Of a stretch of 64,000 nt of DNA, positions 1 to 8,333 are shown piece by piece; the stretch's first letter is position 1; each line of letters starts with the position of its first letter. The stretch is from an uncultured Oscillospiraceae bacterium (GTDB taxonomy: Bacteria; Bacillota; Clostridia; Oscillospirales; Oscillospiraceae). The stretch lies in contig CAJUCA010000002.1 of NCBI GenBank assembly GCA_910585265.1, forward strand, positions 62,001 through 126,000. The letters are read 5' to 3'. The position numbers and the translations under genes were made by a program. The notes beneath the pieces were generated by a model. It searched no databases and was not told where the DNA came from. It saw only the letters and a list, made by a program, of their open reading frames with translations.

Positions 1-552
1 GATAAGTGTGGAGGAACCGGTTTCGCCATCCTGGACGAGAAGAAGTACCTGGACATCGGGTCCTTCAACAAGATGGGTGTGAACCGCTACATCAGCATCG
101 ACCAGCTCTGCGAGATCGCCGACAAGGTGGACGCCGACATCATCCTCCAGGAATATGTGGATGGAGACGATTACAGCGTATGCGTCCTGGCGGACCACGG
201 GAAGGTGAAGACCCTGTGCGGCTTCATCGGGTACGCCATGGAGTACGGAGCTGTCACCCAGGGGGAGATCGTCAGGAACGATTGGGCCTACACCCTCGCC
301 TACAAGCTCACCGAGAAGCTGGAGCTGGACGGCAACGCCTGTTTCGATTTTATCATCCGGCGCACTGGTCGTCCGGTCCTGCTGGAGTGCAACCCCCGCA
401 TCAGCGCCACCATCCCCTTCATCGCCAAGGCCGGCACCGATCTGGTCTACCTGCGCTGTAAGCAGCTCCTCGGCGAACCTATCGACACGAACGTCTCCTT
501 CGACTACGGACTGAAGATGGTGAAATACTATGACGCCCACTACTACCGCTGA
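1..552 (+). CDS. ATP-grasp ligase (5'-truncated by window edge)
   Basis: The reading frame is open from base 1, so the N-terminus is missing. The visible 183 residues are the C-terminal half of an ATP-grasp enzyme of the carbamoyl-phosphate-synthase-like type: a GGTGF-like glycine loop at the start, an Asp/Glu-rich strand near residue 50 (LQEYVDGDDYS), and the metal-binding Glu/Asn signature LLECNPRIS near residue 129. Such enzymes join a carboxylate to an amine or thiol through an acyl phosphate. It overlaps the next gene by 23 bases, and three overlapping genes follow in one operon, so it probably acts with the glycosyltransferase and decarboxylase. The substrate cannot be read from sequence. 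Confidence 0.8.
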   Translation, partial: DKCGGTGFAILDEKKYLDIGSFNKMGVNRYISIDQLCEIADKVDADIILQEYVDGDDYSVCVLADHGKVKTLCGFIGYAMEYGAVTQGEIVRNDWAYTLAYKLTEKLELDGNACFDFIIRRTGRPVLLECNPRISATIPFIAKAGTDLVYLRCKQLLGEPIDTNVSFDYGLKMVKYYDAHYYR

Positions 553-1273
553 GAAGCCGGAGAATTTCGGCATCTACTGTATGTCCATGAGCCGGTGGGA
601 TGCCATCATGACCAAGAACCTGTTTGAATACTGCACCTATGTCGTCAGGGAGGAACAGGTCGAGAAGTACCGGGCCGCCGGGGTAGAGGACCTACTCATC
701 ATCCCGGCGGGTGCTGTCCACGATTTCATGACCACCTTCTACTGGATCATCGAGAACACGCCGGAGGATGTCATCTGCATCGTGGACGACGACGTGAAGG
801 TCATGTGCTACCGGAACGATAAGCGGTATCCCATCGTGGATGGCAACGGAAACCCGGACGTGGAGACGGCAACCATGGAGTGTGAGCGCATTGGGCAGCT
901 CCTCTCCGACCTGGGGTTGGGGCTCGCCTTCGACAACCCCAACTACGCATCCTACATCTACGACCGGGAGTTCGGCTTCAAGGGTATGCCGGGCCATATC
1001 CGCTGGGTGAACAAGGCCGGCTTCAAGGCAAAGCTGAACGAGGAGGACCCGGCCACCAGCGACATCGACATGGCTATGCAGGAGCTCCTCATGAACCGGG
1101 TTATCCTGCTGCCGAAGTATTACTGTACCACGGCCCTGATGGACACCAACGCTGGCTCCAACAGTGCCCGCAAAGCTCACACTGACATGACGATTGCCAT
1201 GCACAATAAATGGGGAGTGTATTATGAGTACGACTATCGAAAAAATGTTGCAAGAATCGGCGTTAAGCGGTAA
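530..1273 (+). CDS. GT-A glycosyltransferase, TET-associated (TAGT)-like
   Basis: 247 aa. A metal-binding DXD-like motif (IVDDDVKVM, near residue 85) follows a segment YVVREEQVEKY near residue 38. Together they resemble the GT-A-fold TET-associated glycosyltransferases described in phage DNA-modification loci. The assignment comes from pattern recognition only and is moderate. The start ATG lies inside the end of the ATP-grasp gene with a weak ribosome site, and the 3' end overlaps the decarboxylase start by 50 bases. This tight coupling suggests co-translation. Other GT-A families are possible; the acceptor (DNA base, peptide or surface polymer) is unknown. Confidence 0.6.
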   Translation: MTPTTTAEKPENFGIYCMSMSRWDAIMTKNLFEYCTYVVREEQVEKYRAAGVEDLLIIPAGAVHDFMTTFYWIIENTPEDVICIVDDDVKVMCYRNDKRYPIVDGNGNPDVETATMECERIGQLLSDLGLGLAFDNPNYASYIYDREFGFKGMPGHIRWVNKAGFKAKLNEEDPATSDIDMAMQELLMNRVILLPKYYCTTALMDTNAGSNSARKAHTDMTIAMHNKWGVYYEYDYRKNVARIGVKR

Positions 1274-2417
1274 GCAGCTTCTCACGCCGCTCTATATCGT
1301 CAACAAGCCCATCCTGGAGGAGAACATCGACCAGCTGTATGCCGCCTTCCGTAGCCGGTTTGATAAGTTCATCTTCGGCTATTCGTATAAGACCAACCCC
1401 GCCGGCGGTGTCCTCGACATCGTTCACCGCAAAGGGGCCTACGCCGAGGTGGTATCTCCGATGGAGCTGCGCTTCGCCCTCCGAAATGTCCCGAAAAGCA
1501 GAATCATCTACAACGGGGTTATCCAGGACCCCTACTCTAAGTTTGCTCTGGCAACGGAGGGGGCTATGGTCAACGTGGAGAATATGACCGAGCTCCGGGA
1601 TATGGCCCGACTCGCCTGTGAACGTGGCGTGACGGTGGAGGTCGGCATCCGGGTCAACCTCCAGCTCACCGATTCCTCATTCTCCCGGTTCGGTATCGAG
1701 GTTACGCCGGAGGCCGTAAAGGAGATTGTCCAACTCCCGAACATCAAGGTTATCGGCGTCCACTGTCACATCACGAAGAGCCGGGGAATCCGCTTCTGGT
1801 GGGAAAAGGCTCACCGGATGTCTGCTATCGCAAAGGAGCTCGGCGTCCGGTACATCGACTTCGGCGGGAATATGTACGGCCCCATGAACCCTAAGCTGGC
1901 CGCCCAGTTCGACGGGGACATCCCCACGTTCCAGGACTATGCCGACTGCCTGTATGATGAAATGTCGCATTTCTTCAGCCAGCAGGATATGCCTACGGTC
2001 ATTGTGGAGTGTGGCACCCCCATCATCTCCAATGCCCAGTCGCTCCTCACCACCGTGGTGGACATCAAGACCATCTGCGGCAAGACCGTGTGTACTCTGG
2101 ATGCCAAGAAGCTGGACATCACCGTCATCGGGGATTCCGGGAAGCAGTTCCCATATCACGTCATCACACATGGGGGCGGCCGTGTAACGGACGCCTCCAT
2201 GTATGGATGCACCTGCCTGGAGTTCGACCGTCTGGTCGATTCGTACACCGGCCCCCTGAGCATCGGCGATCAAGTCCTCTTCGACAACATCGGCTCCTAC
2301 TCCAACGTGCTGTCGCCCAGGTTCATCCAGGACACCCCACAGATGTGCGTCTACGACCCCGACAGCCCGCCGGCGGTGTGCAAGTTCCAGTCCACGATAT
2401 ACGATAAGTACCTGTGA
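1224..2417 (+). CDS. PLP-dependent decarboxylase, fold III (ornithine/DAP/arginine type)
   Basis: 397 aa, the usual length of the alanine-racemase-fold (group IV) amino-acid decarboxylases. The PLP lysine is K56 in GYSYKTNP. A glycine-rich phosphate-binding stretch (HGGGRVTD) and a GCTCLEFD segment, matching the family's Cys-x3-Asp substrate-site motif, follow near the C-terminus. The enzyme should remove CO2 from a basic or carboxylated amino acid such as ornithine, lysine or diaminopimelate to give an amine. Start ATG at 1224 has a GGGGAG ribosome site. Being third in an ATP-grasp/glycosyltransferase operon suggests it supplies an amine for conjugation. Specificity is not resolved. Confidence 0.82.
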   Translation: MSTTIEKMLQESALSGKQLLTPLYIVNKPILEENIDQLYAAFRSRFDKFIFGYSYKTNPAGGVLDIVHRKGAYAEVVSPMELRFALRNVPKSRIIYNGVIQDPYSKFALATEGAMVNVENMTELRDMARLACERGVTVEVGIRVNLQLTDSSFSRFGIEVTPEAVKEIVQLPNIKVIGVHCHITKSRGIRFWWEKAHRMSAIAKELGVRYIDFGGNMYGPMNPKLAAQFDGDIPTFQDYADCLYDEMSHFFSQQDMPTVIVECGTPIISNAQSLLTTVVDIKTICGKTVCTLDAKKLDITVIGDSGKQFPYHVITHGGGRVTDASMYGCTCLEFDRLVDSYTGPLSIGDQVLFDNIGSYSNVLSPRFIQDTPQMCVYDPDSPPAVCKFQSTIYDKYL

Positions 2418-2452
2418 GCCGGTGAACAAATTGTTAAAAGGTCAAAAACCGA

Positions 2453-2505
2453 TTGACGTTCGGCAGACCTGTGTGGGACAATAAAGTTACGGAAAATCAT
2501 ATAAT
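2453..2505 (+). promoter_or_regulatory. Promoter region for the packaging operon
   Basis: TTGACG at 2453-2458, an 18-bp spacer ending GTGTGG, and GACAAT at 2477-2482 match the layout of the promoters at 34,870 and 40,903 in this phage. A second candidate -10 hexamer TATAAT lies at 2500-2505 with GGGACA 18 bp upstream. Which one is used cannot be decided. Confidence 0.5.
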
Positions 2506-2540
2506 TCCGCATGAAACGCACGGAAATGGAGGCCGAAGAT

Positions 2541-3173
2541 ATGGAATTGACCACGACTCACGGATACAATCTGTATGACATTTCTTCGATGTTGCAGAAG
2601 GCGATCCGGCGGGCGGATGTGTACCACGCAGCCTACGCCGCAGCGGAGATGCACCCAAGGTTCCGCACCTACCTGTGGAAGCGGCTGCTCACCGTCTCTG
2701 CCGAGGATTGCTACGGCATCATCACCAAGGAAATCATCGCCCTGCAACAGGCGGATGAGTTCGTGAACGGCAAGAAGGGTGACAACTGGCTCTTCATCGC
2801 AAAGGCCGTCACGCTCCTCTGCATGGCCCGGAAGAACAGGGACGCCGACTACGTTACCTGCAACTTCATGTGCCCTGACCGGAACCTGAGCCCCGAAGAA
2901 ATCAAGGAGTTCGACTTCAATGAGCTCCACGCCACCCTGGAAATCCCCGGCTGGGTCTACGACTGCCACACCCGTACCGGAAAGATGATGGGCAAGACCA
3001 AGATTGATATGATTCGGGATGAGCAGGACGCCCTCACCCCTCACCAGACCAGCTTGTTTGATGACGGGGACTGGGGGCAGTTCGTGGAGGAGGAGCGACG
3101 TACCGGGCACTTCAGCCCCAGGGACGAGGCCAAGTACAAACCGTTCGCCGCCGGAAAGAATCGGTACTACTGA
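2541..3173 (+). CDS. RarA/MgsA C-terminal-domain-like phage protein
   Basis: 210 aa from the ATG at 2541, which has GGAGG at good spacing; an upstream in-frame ATG at 2511 lacks one. The N-terminal half (KAIRRADVYHAAYAAAEM ... WKRLLTVSAEDCYG) resembles the oligomerisation/C-terminal domain of MgsA/RarA AAA+ ATPases, which bind stalled replication forks. No AAA+ domain is present. Such stand-alone domains recur in Firmicutes phages upstream of the terminase; their role is unknown. Confidence 0.5.
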   Translation: MELTTTHGYNLYDISSMLQKAIRRADVYHAAYAAAEMHPRFRTYLWKRLLTVSAEDCYGIITKEIIALQQADEFVNGKKGDNWLFIAKAVTLLCMARKNRDADYVTCNFMCPDRNLSPEEIKEFDFNELHATLEIPGWVYDCHTRTGKMMGKTKIDMIRDEQDALTPHQTSLFDDGDWGQFVEEERRTGHFSPRDEAKYKPFAAGKNRYY

Positions 3174-3186
3174 GGGGGTGTATGAC

Positions 3187-3423
3187 ATGGCAGAGCCAAT
3201 CAAGAAGACCGACATTGTAAAAAGGCTGGTAGCTGATGGGGATATGAAGAAGGCCCTGTCCATCGTTAAGGGCTTCCGCCTGGGCATCACGAAGGCTCAG
3301 CACAACGCTATGACAAAAGCCTACGAGTGTATGGTCCACCCGGATTTCTACACCTCCATAGGAACCGACATCCCCACGGCGATTCAGGAGGGCATCACGG
3401 TCCTCACTGAGCTGTATGGATAA
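3187..3423 (+). CDS. Hypothetical phage protein, 78 aa
   Basis: Small helical protein with no family I recognise. Start ATG at 3187 has GAGGGGG just upstream, 11 bases after the previous stop, so it is translated from the same transcript. A terminator follows at 3456-3487. Confidence 0.6.
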   Translation: MAEPIKKTDIVKRLVADGDMKKALSIVKGFRLGITKAQHNAMTKAYECMVHPDFYTSIGTDIPTAIQEGITVLTELYG

Positions 3424-3455
3424 TCCTACATCCATGTGAATATCGACGTTTCTAC

Positions 3456-3487
3456 GGCCTCTCATGGGTATCCATGAGGGGCCTTTT
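3456..3487 (+). terminator. Intrinsic terminator
   Basis: GGCCTCTCATG pairs with CATGAGGGGCC around a 6-base loop and is followed by TTTT. It separates the two small genes from the terminase genes. Confidence 0.75.
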
Positions 3488-3513
3488 CATGTCCGCAGAA
3501 GAGAGGTGGTGAT

Positions 3514-3984
3514 GTGGCTAACCCGAAGGGTAATCCTCAGAACCTACAACCCGTCCGAACCACGGATGAAGCAAAAAAGAGGGGGGCCGCTGGAGGCAAG
3601 AAAAGTGGGGCGGCCAGACGGAAGAAACGGGATGCTCGACAGGCCATCCGGTACGTCCTGGACATGGCCGCTACGGGCAAGCTCGATGAGAAGCTGGAGG
3701 GCCTCGGATTTGATGAAGAAGATCGCACCAACATGACCGGCCTGACCGTTGCCATGATGATGAGGGCAGCCAGCGGGGATGTCTCAGCCTACAAAGCCCT
3801 GATGGACTACGGCGGCTTCCACCCGGACCAAAAGCTCAAGGACCGAGAGAGCCGGGCCCGCATTGCAGCTATGGAAAATGGTGGGGGAGCCTCTGGTGTA
3901 GACCAGGAAGATGGTGTAGGCGATGATGTCCTGATTTATATGCCAGAGAACGGACGTGATGATGATGGCGACAAGAATCCTTAG
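3514..3984 (+). CDS. Terminase small subunit-like protein
   Basis: 156 aa, starting at GTG 3514 behind GAGAGGTGG. The N-terminus (NPQNL, then EAKKRGAAGGKKSG and a basic RRKKRDARQA helix) is typical of DNA-binding small terminase subunits of Firmicutes phages, and the C-terminus is acidic. It sits directly upstream of, and overlaps, the large subunit. It should recognise phage DNA and deliver it to the packaging motor. Confidence 0.65.
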   Translation: MANPKGNPQNLQPVRTTDEAKKRGAAGGKKSGAARRKKRDARQAIRYVLDMAATGKLDEKLEGLGFDEEDRTNMTGLTVAMMMRAASGDVSAYKALMDYGGFHPDQKLKDRESRARIAAMENGGGASGVDQEDGVGDDVLIYMPENGRDDDGDKNP

Positions 3985-5362
3985 ACCTCAGCCTGGGCCG
4001 CAGGAAAAGTTCCTGTCATCCTCGGCTGACATCGTTATCTATGGCGGGGCTGCTGGCGGGGGAAAGTCATACGGTCTGCTGTTGTCTCCGCTCAGGTACA
4101 AGAATGTCAAGGGATTCGGCTGTGTCATCTTCCGCCGGGACTTCAACCAGATATTCGCAGAAGGTGGTTTGTGGGATGAGGCCACCCGTATGTACTACGG
4201 CATCAAGGGGGCTGTGCAGCGCAACGCCAGAAGTCAGTGGCGGTTCAATGATAAGGACGGCCGCCCGCTGTCTCAGGTGTCGTTTGCTCATGTCGGTCGG
4301 GACGAAGAGGTCCATAGCTGGCAGGGCTCCCAGATTTGCGAGATAGGCTTTGATGAGCTCACCCATTTCTCGGAGTATGTTTTCTTCTATATGCTGTCCC
4401 GAAACCGTTCAGTCTGCGGTGTGAAACCGTTTGTCCGAGCCACCTGCAACCCGGATGCTGATAGCTGGGTCGCCAAGTTCATCGAGTGGTGGATTGACCA
4501 GAAGACCGGATACCCCATCCCAGAACGCAGCGGCAAAATCAGATGGATGATGCGCCGGAACAACACGATCATCTGGGCGGACAGTAAGGATGAGCTCATA
4601 GAGCGGTTCAACCTCACCACCGAGGAAGAACAACAGGAACCGAAGAGTGTCACGTTTATCGCCAGCTCAGTCTATGACAACAAGATTCTTCTGAAGCAGG
4701 ACCCCGGATACCTTGCCAACCTAAAAGCCCTGGCTCATGTCGAGCAGGAACGGCTCCTGCATGGCAACTGGAAAATCAAGCCCGCCGCCGGCCTCTACTT
4801 CAAGAGGACGCAGGTGGGCAAAATGCTCCCGAACGTACCCTTGGATGTGGTGAAGTGGGTACGAGCCTGGGATTTGGCCGCCACGTCGGAGGACGAGGGT
4901 GGCGAGCCCGCCTACACCGCCGGGGTCCTCATGGGGAAGAGGACCAATGGACGGTACGTTGTGGCCGATGTCATTAACCGCCGTCTCTCTGCTTCTGACG
5001 TTCGGCAGACAGTTAAGATGACAGCGGCTATGGACATCGCACGATACAAGCGGGTCCGCATCCGTCTCCCGAAAGACCCAGGCCAAGCAGGTAAAGACCA
5101 AGCCCAGAGCTATATCAAATTCATGGCCGGGTATGATGTCTGCGCCATCGCCGAGAGCGGCAGTAAAGAAGCGAGAGCTGAGCCCGTTGCCGCACAGTGG
5201 CAAGCTGGCAATTTCGATGTCGTCATCGGTGACTGGAACGAGGAATATTTTTCTCAGCTTGAGAGCTTCCCTGCCAGTAAGTTCAAGGATATGGCGGACG
5301 CCACCAGCTCCGCCTTCACGGAGATTGAAAACGTATTTGATATTGGAGGGCTAATCACATGA
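3959..5362 (+). CDS. Terminase large subunit
   Basis: 467 aa. ATPase domain with Walker A GGAAGGGKS near residue 30 and a Walker B-like strand CEIGFDELTHF near residue 125. The C-terminal RNase H-like nuclease starts with AWDLAAT near residue 300. This is the packaging motor and headful or cos-cutting nuclease at the portal. Start is uncertain among GTG 3956 and ATGs 3959, 3962 and 3965, with only a weak GGACG ribosome site. It overlaps both flanking genes. Confidence 0.95.
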   Translation: MMMATRILRPQPGPQEKFLSSSADIVIYGGAAGGGKSYGLLLSPLRYKNVKGFGCVIFRRDFNQIFAEGGLWDEATRMYYGIKGAVQRNARSQWRFNDKDGRPLSQVSFAHVGRDEEVHSWQGSQICEIGFDELTHFSEYVFFYMLSRNRSVCGVKPFVRATCNPDADSWVAKFIEWWIDQKTGYPIPERSGKIRWMMRRNNTIIWADSKDELIERFNLTTEEEQQEPKSVTFIASSVYDNKILLKQDPGYLANLKALAHVEQERLLHGNWKIKPAAGLYFKRTQVGKMLPNVPLDVVKWVRAWDLAATSEDEGGEPAYTAGVLMGKRTNGRYVVADVINRRLSASDVRQTVKMTAAMDIARYKRVRIRLPKDPGQAGKDQAQSYIKFMAGYDVCAIAESGSKEARAEPVAAQWQAGNFDVVIGDWNEEYFSQLESFPASKFKDMADATSSAFTEIENVFDIGGLIT

Positions 5363-7212
5363 GTAATGAGATGCGCCAGGATGGATATATCAACCTGATG
5401 AACAAGTGGGGCACCAGCAAAGACCCGTCTGAGGCATACCACTTCCAGCGGGAGCTCATGACCCCGGACATGGAGCTGACCACACTCTATACCGACAACG
5501 GCCTGTTCACCAGAATCATCGACGCTCCGGCAGAAGAAGCTCTGAAGCAGGGCTTTGATTTGGGGCTGAACGACCAGGACATCGAACGATTCGTCTCCCG
5601 TTCTCTGGATGATCTGGGCTGGGAGGAGCACGCTGCCACCGCTATGAAGTGGGCCCGTCTCTATGGTGGCTCCATCATAGTCATGCTGATTGATGACGGG
5701 CGGGGCCTGGAGGAACCGCTCAACTGGAAGAACATCCGAAGTATCGACGAGCTACACGTCTTCGAGCGCCCCGTAGTCTGGCCGGATTACAATAGCCTGT
5801 ACACCAGCGACATCAGGAATTATAAAGGGCATCGCCGGGGCGGAGGTTTTATGAAGCCCCAGTTCTACGATGTTTCCAGCATCTATGGCTCTTTCCGTGT
5901 CCACGAAAGCCGGTGCATGGTCTTCCGAAACGGGGTAGTCCCCGAAAGCGTGTACGACGAGAATTACCGTTACTGGGGCACCCCTGAGTATATCCGCATC
6001 CGGCGGGCCCTTCAGGATACCATCACAGCCCACAGCAATGGTCCTAAGATGCTGGACAAAAGTGTCCAGGCCATCTACAAGATGAAGGGTCTGGCTCAGC
6101 TCATGGGCTCAGAGTTCGGTGAGAAGCAAGCCCTGAAGCGACTGGAAATCATCGACCTTGCCCGCAGTCTATTGAACACCCTCGCCATTGACGCCGACGG
6201 AGAGGACTACGGCTTCCAGACCTTCCAGCTCACCGGTTTCAAGGAAATCATCGACGCCACCTGCAATATGCTGTCCGCATTGACGAACATCCCGCAGACC
6301 ATCCTCTTTGGTCGGTCCCCCGCCGGGGAAAACTCCACTGGCGAGAGTGACATGGAGAATTGGTACAGCTTTATCGCTCGGCTCCAGCGGCTCGTCATCA
6401 AGCCGAATCTGCTGACGCTGCTGGATGTTATCTTCACGGCGGGAAAGGCCAGCGGAGATGTGGCGGAGGAGCCAGACTATGACCTGAAGTTCAATCCGCT
6501 CTGGAGCATGAGCGATACAGAGAAGGCCACGGTGGAAAAGACCAAGGCAGACACCGCCTATGTCAAGGCCCAGACAGCTCAGATTTATTCCGGCCTCCAG
6601 GCTATTGACCCATCCGAAATCAGGGCAGCTCTGGCAAAGAGTGAGGACTTCGTTGTTGAGGACATCCTCGACGACATACCCGAAGAGGAGCTTCTCCTGG
6701 AGTCACAGGGCGATCCTATTGAAAATCCGATTCCCTCCCAACAATCTACCACCGGTGAGGGCTTACCGCCTGTTCCCCCGCCTCCAAAAGGCAACCAGGA
6801 CGCCTCTGGCGCTCCATCTACTACTGGTAGGGGCGTGGGCGTCCTTGTTGTTCGTGATGGTAAAGTCCTCGCCGGGCTCCGCCGGGGAGAGGGCACGTTC
6901 TGCGGGCCCGGCGGTCACATCGAGCAGGGAGAGACACCGGAACAGGCTGCGCTCAGGGAAACGCAGGAGGAGTTCGGCATCATCCCGAAGGAGCTCATCC
7001 CGCTTGGCAGCGTCACCGATGTTCCGAAACCGTATCTGCCATCGGACGTGTTCCTCTGCACCGATTACGACGGGGCTCCGAAGGCGGATGACCAGGAGAT
7101 GCAGTTCGCTCAGTTCATGGACCCCTCGAAGGTCATGAACCTGATTGAGGCTGGCGTGGCCTTCCCGCCGTTCGCTGAGTCTATGAAGCTCCTACTGTCG
7201 TCCATCGGTTAA
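5359..7212 (+). CDS. Portal protein (DUF1073 type) fused to C-terminal Nudix domain
   Basis: 617 aa. Residues about 20-430 are a DUF1073-type portal, with the family's Pro/Gly-rich TNIPQTILFGRSPAGE segment near 310-326. A Pro-rich linker (about 455-490) joins a Nudix hydrolase domain whose signature GHIEQGE-x7-RETQEEFGI, near residues 518-540, keeps every residue of the Nudix box (G-x5-E-x7-RE-x2-EE-x-G). The portal forms the dodecameric DNA channel at the capsid vertex. The Nudix domain would hydrolyse a nucleoside diphosphate linked to another group and would ride in or on each virion. No frameshift or stop separates the parts. ATG overlaps the terminase stop. Confidence 0.9.
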   Translation: MSNEMRQDGYINLMNKWGTSKDPSEAYHFQRELMTPDMELTTLYTDNGLFTRIIDAPAEEALKQGFDLGLNDQDIERFVSRSLDDLGWEEHAATAMKWARLYGGSIIVMLIDDGRGLEEPLNWKNIRSIDELHVFERPVVWPDYNSLYTSDIRNYKGHRRGGGFMKPQFYDVSSIYGSFRVHESRCMVFRNGVVPESVYDENYRYWGTPEYIRIRRALQDTITAHSNGPKMLDKSVQAIYKMKGLAQLMGSEFGEKQALKRLEIIDLARSLLNTLAIDADGEDYGFQTFQLTGFKEIIDATCNMLSALTNIPQTILFGRSPAGENSTGESDMENWYSFIARLQRLVIKPNLLTLLDVIFTAGKASGDVAEEPDYDLKFNPLWSMSDTEKATVEKTKADTAYVKAQTAQIYSGLQAIDPSEIRAALAKSEDFVVEDILDDIPEEELLLESQGDPIENPIPSQQSTTGEGLPPVPPPPKGNQDASGAPSTTGRGVGVLVVRDGKVLAGLRRGEGTFCGPGGHIEQGETPEQAALRETQEEFGIIPKELIPLGSVTDVPKPYLPSDVFLCTDYDGAPKADDQEMQFAQFMDPSKVMNLIEAGVAFPPFAESMKLLLSSIG

Positions 7213-7365
7213 AAGGCTTCTCACGTTGCCCACAAGAGCCGTTTCGTTTTGTCCATCAAATTACTCATCTGAAGGTGTCGGGAAGAATCCTGGCACCTTC
7301 TATGCGTTACCAGGGTGGTTCCAGCAATCACCCATCACAACACCATGCAGATTGGAGGTGAGCCC

Positions 7366-8268
7366 ATGAATGACATCGCTCACAAACAAGCTACCAGGGA
7401 ATCGGTCAAGGCACGATTCCGAGGACATCAGCGGCTCATCTGCAAAACCATCCCCATATACCCCCATAGCGTTGAGCGAGAGTACCAGCGGCTCACAAAT
7501 GCCTACACAAAGCTCTTGAACGACACCCTCAAAAAGCACCTGCCTGAGATACGGGCAGCGGCCAGTAGGGAGGAGGCCACCCGTCACGATGACATCGGCG
7601 ATCTGGTCAGTATCGTCCAGCGGGCCTTTACGGACATGGGCGTAGAGCTGGATGACAACACCCGCCGCTTCGGTCTTCGTCAGAAGGTGGAGCGTATGGC
7701 TCACCTGACCCGGAAACTCAGCATCCAAGAGTGGAAGCGAGCAGTACACGCCACGCTGGGCATTGACATCCTGGATGATTACTACCTGGGGGAGTTTTAC
7801 CGTGAGGCCCTGGGCCGGTGGGTGGACCAGAATGTCAACCTCATCAGCACCATCCCGAAGAAGAGCTTGGGGCATATGCAGAACATCGTCCTGGACGGCT
7901 TCAGGAACGGCGAAAGCACAAAGTCCATCATCCAGAAGATTCAGAAAGTCTATGGAGACAGCAAAAGTCACGCCCGGCTCATCGCCCGTGACCAGATTGC
8001 CAAGCTCAACGGCGAACTCAGCAAAAAGCAGCAGGAGGACGCCGGGGTAGAGGAGTACGAGTGGTCGGACTCCGGCGACGGTCGTGTCCGGTACAGCCAC
8101 AAGCATTTGAACGGGAAACGCTGCAAGTGGAGCGACCCGCCAATCGTAGATGCCAAGACAGGTAGGCGCTGTCACCCCGGTCAGGATTACCAATGCCGGT
8201 GCGTGGGCCTACCTGTTTTTGACATAGACACCATCGACCTTCCGTTTTCAGGGAAAGGGGGTAAATAG
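7366..8268 (+). CDS. Phage minor head protein (Mu gpF/SPP1 gp7-like)
   Basis: 300 aa from ATG 7366 behind GGAGGTG. The C-terminal part (HARLIARDQIAKLNGEL ... YEWSDSGDGRVRYSHKHLNGK ... CHPGQDYQCRC) is the Phage_Mu_F / minor head protein domain with its conserved Asp, His and Cys. It lies directly after the portal, as in SPP1 and Mu, and should bind the portal and help DNA enter the cell. The 150-base gap upstream holds two small hairpins but no evident gene. Confidence 0.87.
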   Translation: MNDIAHKQATRESVKARFRGHQRLICKTIPIYPHSVEREYQRLTNAYTKLLNDTLKKHLPEIRAAASREEATRHDDIGDLVSIVQRAFTDMGVELDDNTRRFGLRQKVERMAHLTRKLSIQEWKRAVHATLGIDILDDYYLGEFYREALGRWVDQNVNLISTIPKKSLGHMQNIVLDGFRNGESTKSIIQKIQKVYGDSKSHARLIARDQIAKLNGELSKKQQEDAGVEEYEWSDSGDGRVRYSHKHLNGKRCKWSDPPIVDAKTGRRCHPGQDYQCRCVGLPVFDIDTIDLPFSGKGGK

Positions 8269-8333
8269 CGTGAAGAAGTTTTTGTCGTGACCCGACAGAC
8301 CACATCACACCGAAAGGAGGATTTGCAGTAAAG

